A stretch of DNA of 64,000 nucleotides. It comes from Bryobacterales bacterium. GTDB taxonomy: Bacteria > Acidobacteriota > Terriglobia > Bryobacterales > UBA6623. This document shows, in pieces, positions 43,569 to 51,519 of the stretch. Made by a program: the position numbers and the translations under genes. The number at the start of each line of letters is the position of its first letter. Positions within the stretch are counted from its first letter, which is position 1. The stretch is from assembly GCA_026713545.1 (NCBI GenBank), contig JAPOOG010000132.1:27364-91363 (forward strand). The letters are read 5' to 3'. Below the pieces are notes generated by a model that was not told where the DNA came from, did no database searches, and worked only from the letters and a program-made list of their open reading frames with translations.

Positions 43569-43611
43569 GGCATCTATTGTCGCGAACTGCCACAGCCTGC
43601 GTTTCACATCA

Positions 43612-43702
43612 GTTTTTCCTCCGCCCGTGTGCGGATCATACAAGCTGGAAACATCCTCGGCAGGAGTCAACACCGCTTGGCCAGGGGGATGTTTCAGGTC
43701 AG
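43612..43702 (-). repeat. N repeat, second copy
   Basis: Reverse complement matches the copy at 42436: CTGACCTGAAACATCC, a middle with GTTGACTCCT, GGATGTTTC, then ATGATCCGCAC and GGAGGAAAAAC. Next to it, at about 43595-43612, is a worn M-type end (AGCCTGCGTTTCACATCA). The two N copies bracket panE as an inverted pair. Confidence 0.7.
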
Positions 43703-43744
43703 TTGCGAGGCGAAGTGCGCGAGAGAGCCGACAGGACGGCCGAC

Positions 43745-44932
43745 TCAGCCCATCACCTGCGCTGATGCGAGGTTCAGGAACGGTTCCCCTTCCGCGAAGC
43801 GAGCCGCTCTCAAGGAGTGAACATCGAAGCTTTCGACCGCGCCGTCGAGGATCATCTCGCCCAGAATCCTGCTCACCGCGGGGGCCATCTTGAAGCCATG
43901 TCCGCTGAAACCGACAGCGCAGAAGACACCTTCGACGCCGGGCAGACGGCCCAGGATGGGGTGCCAGTCCGGGGTGACCGAGTAGAGCGCACCATAACCT
44001 CCGCGGCCAACCGCGCGCTGGAGGGAGGGGTTTCGACGCTGGATCTTGTGCCGCATCTCCTCGACAAACTCCCGGTCGGCGACCTCGTTGTAGGCATCCG
44101 GGTCGACTTCGGAGCGCTCTTCTCTCGGATCGATATTGCCGATGTGGAGCAGGCCGCCCGGCAACGGTCGGCAGTAGGTCTCATGGGCGAAGTCACAGTA
44201 GACCGGCTGCTGCCGGGGCCGGCCGGAAGAACAGGGACCCCGCAGCATGGCGATCTGAACACGACAGGGCTTGACGGGCAGTGAGAAACCGGCCGTTTCA
44301 GCCAGAGCCGCGCTCCAGGGACCGGCGGCGAGGACGACCGTTCCAGCGGCGATCTCACCATCCGTGGCCGCAACACCGGTGACCTTTCCGTTCTGTGTGA
44401 GGATGCGTGTCGCCTGCGAGCCCTCATGAATCTCCGCCCCCTTCGAACGGGCCGCCCGGGCGTACGACGCGACGACCTGCAAGGCGTCGCAATATCCGGC
44501 TTGCTCCTCGAACGCAGCCACCTCACCATCGGCGAGCGAGGCTTCCGGATCGATCTCCCGCAGTTCGTCTTTCGCAATCAAGTTCACCTTCACGCCCATC
44601 CGCTGCTGCAAATCGAGCACGAATTCCAAATGCCGGCGGCGGCTCGGGGGAGCGATGATGAGGAGCCCCGCCCTCGTAAACACGGGAGGTCCACCGAACA
44701 CGTCCGTAAATGTCTCGAAAGTACGCAAGCCGTACAGCGCCATCGACGTGGTCAGAGGGTGGGAGTAATGGCACCGAATGTTTGCGCCCGACTTCCCGGA
44801 AGACCCTGCGCCCAGGGCTTTTTTTTCAAGGATGGCCACCGCTCCAGCACCGCGCCGCGCCAACTCGCAGCCAATGGCGACACCCATGACGCCGCCCCCG
44901 ATCACAACAACATCGGCCGTATTTTTTATCAC
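43745..44932 (-). CDS. FAD-dependent oxidoreductase, sarcosine-oxidase/DAO type
   Basis: 395 residues. FAD-binding loop VVVIGGGVMGVAIGCELAR (GGGVMG, about 11-16), SGANIRCHYSHPLT, ATDGEIAAGTVVLAAGPWS (second nucleotide contact) and HPILGRLPGVEGVFCAVGFSGHGFK split over the family's closing GFSGHGFK motif. Resembles sarcosine oxidase beta/dimethylglycine-dehydrogenase-like amine oxidases. Substrate unknown. 177 bp from panE, same direction; co-transcription is possible. Confidence 0.85.
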   Translation of the reverse strand: MIKNTADVVVIGGGVMGVAIGCELARRGAGAVAILEKKALGAGSSGKSGANIRCHYSHPLTTSMALYGLRTFETFTDVFGGPPVFTRAGLLIIAPPSRRRHLEFVLDLQQRMGVKVNLIAKDELREIDPEASLADGEVAAFEEQAGYCDALQVVASYARAARSKGAEIHEGSQATRILTQNGKVTGVAATDGEIAAGTVVLAAGPWSAALAETAGFSLPVKPCRVQIAMLRGPCSSGRPRQQPVYCDFAHETYCRPLPGGLLHIGNIDPREERSEVDPDAYNEVADREFVEEMRHKIQRRNPSLQRAVGRGGYGALYSVTPDWHPILGRLPGVEGVFCAVGFSGHGFKMAPAVSRILGEMILDGAVESFDVHSLRAARFAEGEPFLNLASAQVMG

Positions 44933-44986
44933 TGATCCCGCTTGATCCGGTGGTACAAGAAATTAGTATGAACCAGTCGGGAGTCC

Positions 44987-45946
44987 TCAGGCGCCGTCAC
45001 CGCCACCAGCGAGGGGTGCCTCACCACCCTGGTCGGTGGTTACGTATGCGCGTTCAGGAAAAGAGACCCCGACCAGCTCGCGACACGCCTCCAGCGCCGA
45101 GGCGAGGAAGTCGGCTGCGCGCAGCGACTGCTCGCCCGCGCCGCCGGCAGCCACCAGATTCGGGCCCGTCAGCACGGCCCCGAGCCAGCCTTCGCTGTGC
45201 CATTGCCCTTCGCCCGCCAGGAGCGGCAAGGGCGGGTCATGCGGATAAGGCCACGGGGTCACGTAGAAATAGGGCTCGATGTAATCCTCATCCCCCGGGG
45301 TCATGCCCACTCCGATCGAGCGGCCGGAATCGCGCCCCTGGGCCGGCTGGAACTCGATCAACGTGGCCATGTCGAAATGGTGCGGCCAGCAGCGAACCGG
45401 GGACGCCTTGGGCGTCTCGGCCTCGATCTTGCGACACAGGCGGTCGCTGTTCGCAAACCAACGCCGCAGTTCGGCAAAGGCTTCCGGCGCGGCGAGGGAA
45501 AACGGCTGCCCTTGGGCGACCGGATGCGCAGGGATGGGGTTGGGCGAACGGACGATGCCCTTCGAGAGCTTGCTCCCTGCGAATCTCTCGATCACGGACT
45601 CCAACCAGGCGTAGGCCGCCTCGACGGTTTGTCCGTCGAGATCGAAGGAGCTCAGGATCCCGCGGCGGTCTTCGCCGCTGACCAGAAGCAGCCGCAGCCC
45701 CGCGACGTCCAACGCGGCATGAAAGGATGGGTCGCCGGCGGCGGGCTTGCTCGTCAGAGCGCCGAGGGAGTCGATCCATTCGAGGTTGGTGTGGCTGTCG
45801 TCCCTGGCCGGTTCGACGAAAGTGAATCCGACCGAGCTCGCGATTTGAGCAGCGTGATGAAGCTGCCGCCGCGCGTCGACGAGGCTGCCCGGTGAAGGGT
45901 CTCCGAGCTTTTCCCAATCTACGGCGGACTCTGCCGAGATGGTCAT
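44987..45946 (-). CDS. Hypothetical protein, DUF5996-like
   Basis: About 319 residues from ATG 45946 (an ATG at 46033 would add 29 Arg/Pro-rich residues). No signal or membrane segment. Motifs DDSHTNLEW, CWPHHFDMATL, GRSIGVGMTPGDEDYIEPYFY and TPWPYP resemble the DUF5996 pattern, where conserved His/Asp residues suggest an enzyme-like pocket. Function unknown. Divergent from the IlvD-type gene. Confidence 0.6.
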   Translation of the reverse strand: MTISAESAVDWEKLGDPSPGSLVDARRQLHHAAQIASSVGFTFVEPARDDSHTNLEWIDSLGALTSKPAAGDPSFHAALDVAGLRLLLVSGEDRRGILSSFDLDGQTVEAAYAWLESVIERFAGSKLSKGIVRSPNPIPAHPVAQGQPFSLAAPEAFAELRRWFANSDRLCRKIEAETPKASPVRCWPHHFDMATLIEFQPAQGRDSGRSIGVGMTPGDEDYIEPYFYVTPWPYPHDPPLPLLAGEGQWHSEGWLGAVLTGPNLVAAGGAGEQSLRAADFLASALEACRELVGVSFPERAYVTTDQGGEAPLAGGGDGA

Positions 45947-46265
45947 GAACGGACAACATACCACTCTTGCCACCGAGAGGGGTTTCCCTCCCCGGGGTTT
46001 CCGAGGCCTATCGGCGCGAGGGCCGGAGAACATTGCGGCTCGGGCGGGGCTCGACTATGCTGATGCTTGCCGCGGCGGCCGGGAGCTTCACCGTTGCGGC
46101 AACAACTCCGCGGGCCCTGTCCCGTTTCCGAGACGAGGCAGGCCGTCGGCCTGCTTTTTCGCTCCGGGGCGCGGACGGCCAGTGGTTTCGACGGCTGTCT
46201 TGACGAATCCGCCGCATCCATACTTTGCTTGTGGACGGCACCACTTTTTCTCACGGGAGTAGCAC
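45947..46265. other. Divergent intergenic region
   Basis: About 320 bp between divergent genes. Contains the inverted pair CGAGGCAGGCCGTCGG/GCCTGC near 46133 but no clear promoter boxes; no gene supported. CGGGAG at 46254 precedes the IlvD-type start. Confidence 0.4.
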
Positions 46266-48020
46266 ATGAGCCGCCCTCTTCGCTCGCAGGACTGGTTTGG
46301 ACGCAAGGACAAGCTCGGCTTCATTCACCGTTCGTGGATGAAGACGGAAGGCTTCTCCGACTCGGTGTTCCAGAACAAGCCGGTCATCGGCATCTGCAAC
46401 TCATGGAGCGAGCTTACGAACTGCAACGCGCACCTGCGCCAAGTCGCGGAGGCGGTGAAGCGCGGCGTCTGGGCGGCGGGGGGATTTCCCCTGGAGTTCC
46501 CCACCATCTCGCTGGGCGAGCCGTTCATGCGGCCGACATCAATGATGTTCCGCAACCTGATGGCGATGGACGTGGAGGAATCGATCCGGGCCAATCCGCT
46601 GGACGGAGTCGTGCTCCTGTGCGGTTGCGACAAGACCACGCCAGCGCAACTGATGGGCGCGGCGAGCGCCGGGCTGCCGGCGATCATGGTCACCGGCGGG
46701 CCGATGCTCCGCGGCATGTGGCAGAACCAGCCTCTCGGCTCAGGCACCGATGTCTGGCATTACTGGGACGAGTTGCGCGCCGGCCGCATCAACGAGGAGG
46801 AGTGGTGCGAGCTGGAAAGCTGCATGTCGCGCAGCACCGGCCACTGCATGGTGATGGGCACGGCGTCCACGATGACGAGCCTGGCCGAAGCGATGGGCAT
46901 GACGTTGACGGGTTGCGCGAGCATTCCCGCGGCCGATTCCCGGCGCAACGAGATCGCAGAGCGCAGCGGAGCGCGGATCGTCGCCATGGTCCGCGAGAAC
47001 CTGACGCCGGACAAGATCATCACTCGGAAATCGATCGAGAACGCAATCCGGGTGAACATGGCGATCGGCGGCTCGACGAACGCCATCATCCACCTCAAGG
47101 CGGTGGCGGGGCGTTTGGGCATCGATCTGCCGCTGAGGTTGTACGACGAAATCTCGAACATCACGCCTGTGATCGCGAACATCCGTCCATCGGGCGAGTA
47201 CCTGATGGAAGACCTGTTCTATGCGGGAGGGGTGCCGGCGGTGATGAAGCAGATCGAGAGCATGCTTCATCCCGATGCCCTCACGGTGACGGGCAAGCCG
47301 ATCGGTGAAAACATCGCTTCGGCGAAGCGACACAACCCGGATGTGATTCGTTCGCTCGACAACCCCTTGCAGACCGAGGGCGGGACCGTCATTCTCTACG
47401 GCAATCTCTGTCCGGACGGCGCGGTGATCAAGACGAGCGCCGCCGATCCCAGGCTGATGAGCCACACGGGCCGGGCGGTGGTTTTTGAAGACCACGAGGA
47501 TTTCATGGCCCGCTATGACGACCCGGCTCTCGAAATCGAAGGAACCTGCGTCATGGTGCTCAAGAACGGAGGACCCAAGGGCGGACCGGGGATGCCGGAA
47601 TACGGCAACCTGCCGATACCGGCGAAGCTGTTGAAGAAGGGCGTCAGCGACATGGTGCGCATCAGCGACTCGCGAATGAGCGGGACGAGCTACGGCACGG
47701 TCGTGCTGCACGTCTCGCCCGAGTCGGCGGTCGGCGGCCCCCTGTGGGCGGTCCGGAACGGCGACGAGATTCGGCTGGACGTGGAGAACCGCCGGCTCGA
47801 TCTGCTGATCGACGACCACGAGATGAACCGCCGCCTGCGACTCTTCAAACCCCGGGCGCCGCACTACGACCGGGGCTACGGGCGGCTCTTCATCGACAGC
47901 GTCCTGCAGGCGGATCAGGGCTGCGACTTCAGCTTCCTCGTCCAGTCTGAGAAGCGGGATGAAAACGGCGACTACGCCGAAGGGACGCGGGCGGCGGACA
48001 AGCTGCCGTTGGCGTTCTGA
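46266..48020 (+). CDS. IlvD/Edd family dehydratase (sugar-acid type)
   Basis: 584 residues. Fe-S ligands and family motifs: GICNSWSELTNCNAHLR, VLLCGCDKTTPAQLMGAAS, TGHCMVMGTASTM, NMAIGGSTNA, and late PKGGPGMPEYGNL and DSRMSGTSYGTV. The opening RSQDWFGRKDKLGFIHRSWM and overall plan match the sugar-acid branch (L-arabinonate/D-xylonate type dehydratases) better than biosynthetic IlvD, so sugar-acid dehydration is more likely than branched amino-acid synthesis. Its TGA stop is the start of an M repeat end. Confidence 0.88.
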   Translation: MSRPLRSQDWFGRKDKLGFIHRSWMKTEGFSDSVFQNKPVIGICNSWSELTNCNAHLRQVAEAVKRGVWAAGGFPLEFPTISLGEPFMRPTSMMFRNLMAMDVEESIRANPLDGVVLLCGCDKTTPAQLMGAASAGLPAIMVTGGPMLRGMWQNQPLGSGTDVWHYWDELRAGRINEEEWCELESCMSRSTGHCMVMGTASTMTSLAEAMGMTLTGCASIPAADSRRNEIAERSGARIVAMVRENLTPDKIITRKSIENAIRVNMAIGGSTNAIIHLKAVAGRLGIDLPLRLYDEISNITPVIANIRPSGEYLMEDLFYAGGVPAVMKQIESMLHPDALTVTGKPIGENIASAKRHNPDVIRSLDNPLQTEGGTVILYGNLCPDGAVIKTSAADPRLMSHTGRAVVFEDHEDFMARYDDPALEIEGTCVMVLKNGGPKGGPGMPEYGNLPIPAKLLKKGVSDMVRISDSRMSGTSYGTVVLHVSPESAVGGPLWAVRNGDEIRLDVENRRLDLLIDDHEMNRRLRLFKPRAPHYDRGYGRLFIDSVLQADQGCDFSFLVQSEKRDENGDYAEGTRAADKLPLAF

Positions 48021-48055
48021 CCTGCATTTCTCATCACCTGACGGAGAGGCCGGCC
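48020..48055 (+). repeat. M repeat, solo left end on a stop codon
   Basis: ACCTGCATTTCTCATCAC begins at the last base of the IlvD-type stop codon (TGACCTGCAT), as at 37160. No right end nearby; a GC-rich 120-bp stretch without features follows. Confidence 0.65.
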
Positions 48056-48174
48056 GTCTCGGCTCGACCGGCCCTTCTTCGGAAGGGAAGGCCGATGTTC
48101 GGCGGGGTCAAGCGGGCGGAATCAAGAATGCGCCCAGGACGATCTGATATCATTCCCCGCATGCGAATCGAGCT

Positions 48175-48245
48175 GACCCGCATTTCTCACCATCCGAAGG
48201 GGGAAGCACGCGACAAGACCGCCATGACTTCGTTGCGCTTGCTGG
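48175..48245 (+). repeat. M repeat left half running into a gene
   Basis: TGACCCGCATTTCTCACCAT at 48175-48194, then the M interior through GCACGCGACAAGACCGCC to ATGACTTCGTTGCGCTTG (48224-48241). That last segment is nearly identical to 52606-52623 in the complete M copy. The start of the next gene therefore lies in repeat DNA. Confidence 0.75.
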
Positions 48246-49447
48246 CCGCGGCAGCGGTCCTGGCGGTCTGCCCGGCTCCGGGAGCGGAACCCTCCTTCCA
48301 GGAAGAGACCTTCCACGGGCGTCACGCCTACGTGCTGGAGACGGATCAATTACGGGTGAGCGCGCTTCGCGGGGCCGGACATTGGGCCGAGATCCGGCTC
48401 AAGTCCGACGACCCGAAAAAGAGCGTCAACCCGATGCGCATTCCGCACTTCCCCACGATCGAGCCGTGGGAGTACGACGGCGCCAAGCACGACAAGATCT
48501 ATGGCGGCGGGACGAACCGCTGGCTGCAATCCGGGTACATGGGACATCTGCTGAACTTCCCGACGTTCGGCGGGCCTTCCGAAAAGGAAGCGCAAAGCGG
48601 CCTCGGCAATCACGGCGAAGCGTTGGTCGTCGAGTGGAAGAAGGACGCGGCGATCACGAGCGCGGATGCGGTCCAGCTCGTCTACTCCGCCTACCTGCCC
48701 AAGACCCAGTACAACGTTGGGCGGACGCTGACCCTGATCGACGGAGAGACCGTGATGTACGTCGAGGAGTGGGTCGAAAACCTGCTTGCGTTCGGCCGGC
48801 CGGCTCATTGGGTGCAGCACGCGACGTTCGGACCGCCTTTCGTCGAGCCCGGCAAGAACGTGCTCGACGCATCGGCGACGCGGGGCGAAGTGCGCGGTCC
48901 GACAAGTCCGAACCGCATGCTGGCCAGGGGTTCGATCGACTGGCCGTGGGGGACATCGCCGGAAGGACGTCGAGTCAGTCTGCGCGAGATGCAGGACCGG
49001 CCGAAATCCGGTATCTACTACGCGATGTTGATGGACCTGGACCGCGAGCGCAACTACTTCACGATGTTTCACAAGGACTACAACGTGCTGATCGGCTACC
49101 TGTGGCACACGAAGGACTTTCCGTGGCTCGGCGACTGGCAGGAGAACCAAGGCAACGGCGGTTTGCCGTGGAACCACCAGGTCGTCGCCCGCGGCATGGA
49201 GTTCGGCACGACGCCCTTTGGCGGGCCGATGGAGAACGTCGTCAGCGAAGGCAAGCTCTACGGCGTGCCGTTGTATCGCTGGATCGACGGCCGTGAAAAG
49301 GCGACGGTCCGCTACGTGGTCTTTCTCGCCGAGATACCCGACGGCTACGAAGGGGTGCAAGATGTCGAGACGAAAGCCGGCAAGATCGTCATCACCGAGC
49401 GAGGGACGGGCCGCTCGATCGTGCTCGACAGCAGCAGGGAGTGGTGA
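48224..49447 (+). CDS. Exported galactose-mutarotase-like protein
   Basis: 407 residues from ATG 48224; an ATG at 48161 is in frame but would bury the signal peptide (LLAAAAVLAVCPAPGAEP). The body shows the all-beta fold of aldose-epimerase-like sugar-binding proteins: LRGAGHWAEIRL, GGGTNRWLQSGYMGHLLNFP, GNHGEALVVEWKK, then WVQHATFGPPFVEPG and YNVLIGYLWHTKDFPWLGDW. Conserved His residues could bind or isomerise sugars. The first six codons belong to an M repeat and there is no clear ribosome site, so expression may have been captured from the repeat. Confidence 0.65.
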   Translation: MTSLRLLAAAAVLAVCPAPGAEPSFQEETFHGRHAYVLETDQLRVSALRGAGHWAEIRLKSDDPKKSVNPMRIPHFPTIEPWEYDGAKHDKIYGGGTNRWLQSGYMGHLLNFPTFGGPSEKEAQSGLGNHGEALVVEWKKDAAITSADAVQLVYSAYLPKTQYNVGRTLTLIDGETVMYVEEWVENLLAFGRPAHWVQHATFGPPFVEPGKNVLDASATRGEVRGPTSPNRMLARGSIDWPWGTSPEGRRVSLREMQDRPKSGIYYAMLMDLDRERNYFTMFHKDYNVLIGYLWHTKDFPWLGDWQENQGNGGLPWNHQVVARGMEFGTTPFGGPMENVVSEGKLYGVPLYRWIDGREKATVRYVVFLAEIPDGYEGVQDVETKAGKIVITERGTGRSIVLDSSREW

Positions 49448-49457
49448 AGCGGTGACG

Positions 49458-50543
49458 ATGAAGACGCTGGCAGCCCGTGCTAAAAGTCATGCGGGCGGCG
49501 TTACGCGCCCCGGTGCCGATGGCGCAACACCCAGCCGTTCCAGGAACGTGGCGCCGCGCTCTCCGCGCAGCCGAGCGGGAGTGGCGCGTAACCCTTTGGG
49601 CGACGGACATTTGCCGTCGTCGGCTTTGTCGTTCGTCGGAGGAGATCACCCGGATCGCCATCCTCCTCACTCCGCGCCGAGCGACCACAGGAGCCCGCCG
49701 GTCCTTCCACGGGACTTTTATCACGGGCTGCTAGCTCTCACGCTACTGGCGGCAAGCTGCCCGCTGTTCGCCCCGGCTTCCTCCGCGCAGGAAACCAAGA
49801 TGATCGTGACTGTCGTCGATCAGAAGACCGGCGAGCCGATTCGCGGTCTGGAAGCGCGGAACTTCCACATCATGGACGACAAGACGCGGCTGCGCGTCGA
49901 TGACGCCGAGTTCAAGAGCACGACGATCGACATCATGCTGTTGATCGACACCAGTCTGGCCGGGCCGCTGGTCCGGCCGCTGGCCGGCTCGTTCATCAAC
50001 GAGCTTGGCGAGAAGGAGCAGATGGCGATCGTCTCGTACCACGACTCCGCCGATCTGATCCAGGACTTCACATCGAGCAAATCGCTGCTTCACCAAGCCT
50101 TGGAGCGAGTGCAGTACGGCAACAACCCGCGAGTCCTCGACGCGCTGTACGCCGCGGTCGACGGCGGGTTCACCTCGAACGTAGGGCGTCGCGTGATCGT
50201 CCTGCTGTCGGCAGGAGTCGAAGGACACAGCCGCGTCAACGAGGGAGAAGTCCTGCGGTTGGCCCGCAGCCGCGGCGTCTCGATCTTTCCGGTCTACGTG
50301 GTGGGCGTCGAGCGCGGGATGTTCCGGCGCCTGTCGGACTACTCCGGGGGCGCGCCGTTCGCCGCGCGCAAGCTGAAACTTCAGCCCGCGGCGCTGAGCC
50401 GCCTGGTCTACTCGGCCTTGCGGGAGTACTACGAACTGGAGGTCAGCGGCGTCTACACGCTGGGCGACCGCATTCAGGTGACCATAGAGAGGTTGGGGAA
50501 GTCGAAGCAAAAACTCCGCGCTTCAAGCCTGCCTCTTGAATGA
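49458..50543 (+). CDS. VWFA-related secreted protein (acidobacterial type)
   Basis: 361 residues from ATG 49458. The first 85 residues are Arg/Pro/Ser-rich and unlike a protein; a normal signal peptide (LLALTLLAASCPLFAPASSA) appears only at about residues 92-111. Then the acidobacterial VWFA-related domain: VTVVDQKTGEPIRGLEARNF, IMLLIDTSLAGPL (MIDAS-like DTS with Ser missing at the usual DxSxS spacing), IVLLSAGVEGHS, and a YELEVSG-type end. The true start may lie inside 49600-49730 at a non-ATG codon. An inverted repeat GTTACGCGCC (49500-49509)/GGCGCGTAAC (49583-49592) sits in the odd 5' part. Confidence 0.75.
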   Translation: MKTLAARAKSHAGGVTRPGADGATPSRSRNVAPRSPRSRAGVARNPLGDGHLPSSALSFVGGDHPDRHPPHSAPSDHRSPPVLPRDFYHGLLALTLLAASCPLFAPASSAQETKMIVTVVDQKTGEPIRGLEARNFHIMDDKTRLRVDDAEFKSTTIDIMLLIDTSLAGPLVRPLAGSFINELGEKEQMAIVSYHDSADLIQDFTSSKSLLHQALERVQYGNNPRVLDALYAAVDGGFTSNVGRRVIVLLSAGVEGHSRVNEGEVLRLARSRGVSIFPVYVVGVERGMFRRLSDYSGGAPFAARKLKLQPAALSRLVYSALREYYELEVSGVYTLGDRIQVTIERLGKSKQKLRASSLPLE

Positions 50544-50547
50544 AAAG

Positions 50548-50671
50548 ACCGTGTTTCGTGTTTGGTGACCCCAAAAACGAAGCGGCTACATGGCCGCCTT
50601 GACTTCGTTGCGACCTTCCCTGACGGCCTTCTCACGCACTTCGCCTCGCCACGGGGTGAGAAAGGCAGGCC
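50548..50671 (+). repeat. Heptad/B fragment joined to an M right half
   Basis: Two worn heptads (from 50551) run into a B-type start (ACCCCAAAAACG), then M interior (TTGACTTCGTTGCG) and the M right end GGGGTGAGAAAGGCAGGC. The M left half is missing and replaced by heptad DNA. The rest of 50672-50791 shows nothing. Confidence 0.65.
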
Positions 50672-50791
50672 AGCAGCCCGTGGAGGAGCTTCGGTCCGTA
50701 CGCCTTCGCCGGTTGATCATGAATGACGACTCGCCGGACGATCACCAGCGGCATGCGAGCAAGTCCGCAAGCCGGTGCAGTTGAAATGGGA

Positions 50792-50820
50792 TTGCGTCCT
50801 GTTCTGTTATATCTTATTAT
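50792..50820 (+). promoter_or_regulatory. Promoter of the MazEF-like pair
   Basis: TTGCGT (50792-50797) and TATTAT (50815-50820), 17-bp spacer. Confidence 0.5.
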
Positions 50821-50833
50821 CTGAATCATCAGA
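50820..50833. promoter_or_regulatory. Possible antitoxin operator
   Basis: TCTGA ATCA TCAGA, a 5-bp palindrome with 4-nt centre overlapping the end of the -10 box. Type II antitoxins usually bind palindromes here, so autoregulation is likely. Confidence 0.45.
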
Positions 50834-50852
50834 ATAGTAGTGAAACAAGTGC

Positions 50853-51077
50853 ATGGAACTCGCCAAGATCACAGCACGCGGGCAGACGACGATCCCCAAG
50901 AGCATCCGTGAGGCAGCCGACCTGAGTGAAGGTGATGTGATCTCTTTCGAGATCAAGGGCGATCATCTGGTGGTATGCAAGGTGACGCCGGGGCAGGACG
51001 ACTACCTGAAGGGCCTCTCCGAGATTCTGAACGAGTGGGTCTCGCCCGAGGACGAGGAAGCTTGGCGTGACCTTTGA
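50853..51077 (+). CDS. AbrB/MazE-type antitoxin
   Basis: 74 residues. AbrB-like swapped-hairpin DNA-binding half (AKITARGQTTIPKSIREA, SEGDVISFEIKGDHLVV) and an acidic C-terminal tail (SPEDEEAWRDL) fit to cover the toxin. It overlaps the toxin gene by 11 bp. Expected to bind its own promoter and neutralise the MazF-like protein. Confidence 0.88.
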   Translation: MELAKITARGQTTIPKSIREAADLSEGDVISFEIKGDHLVVCKVTPGQDDYLKGLSEILNEWVSPEDEEAWRDL

Positions 51078-51405
51078 GGCGCTAGATGTGGTCGTCGTCC
51101 CGTTTCCTTTCGCAGATCGCCGGGCCTCCAAACGCCGACCGGCCTTGATCGTCTCATCGGCAAGCTTCAATCAGGCTCATGAACAATCGATCCTGGCCAT
51201 GATCACCTCAGCCAGGAGCGAATGGCCGAGCGACGTGGCGATCCGGGGTTGGCGGGAAGCCGGCCTCAACCTTCCCTGCAAGGTCCGCTTCAAGCTCTTT
51301 ACCCTCGATCGCACTCTGCTGACCCGCAAGCTCGGGACGTTGTTGAAACAAGACGGCGAAGCTGTAAAAAAAGCGCTGGGACGCATCCTGGCAAGCGATG
51401 GATAA
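51067..51405 (+). CDS. mazF: MazF/PemK-type endoribonuclease toxin
   Basis: 112 residues from ATG at 51067-51069 region (frame MTFEALDVVVVPFPFADRRA). Typical PemK/MazF strands: VVVPFPF, KRRPALIVSS, MITSARSE, and KVRFKLFTLDRTLLTRKLGTL. MazF toxins cut mRNA at short motifs. Paired with the overlapping antitoxin. A second, truncated copy of its C-terminal half lies at 55463-55618. Confidence 0.9.
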   Translation: MTFEALDVVVVPFPFADRRASKRRPALIVSSASFNQAHEQSILAMITSARSEWPSDVAIRGWREAGLNLPCKVRFKLFTLDRTLLTRKLGTLLKQDGEAVKKALGRILASDG

Positions 51406-51519
51406 GGCCGTGTTTCGTGTCTCGGGCAAGCCGCCGCCGCTTGCCTTTGCCTTGCGGGCAAGCGCCCGGAGAGCACCCGCGCGCTCCCAGGACAGCTTGG
51501 GTTGTGCTTGCGGGCCAAG
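51406..51519. other. Short gap with heptad fragment
   Basis: Starts with two heptads (GTGTTTC GTGTCTC at about 51411) directly after the toxin stop; the rest holds no feature. Confidence 0.45.
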
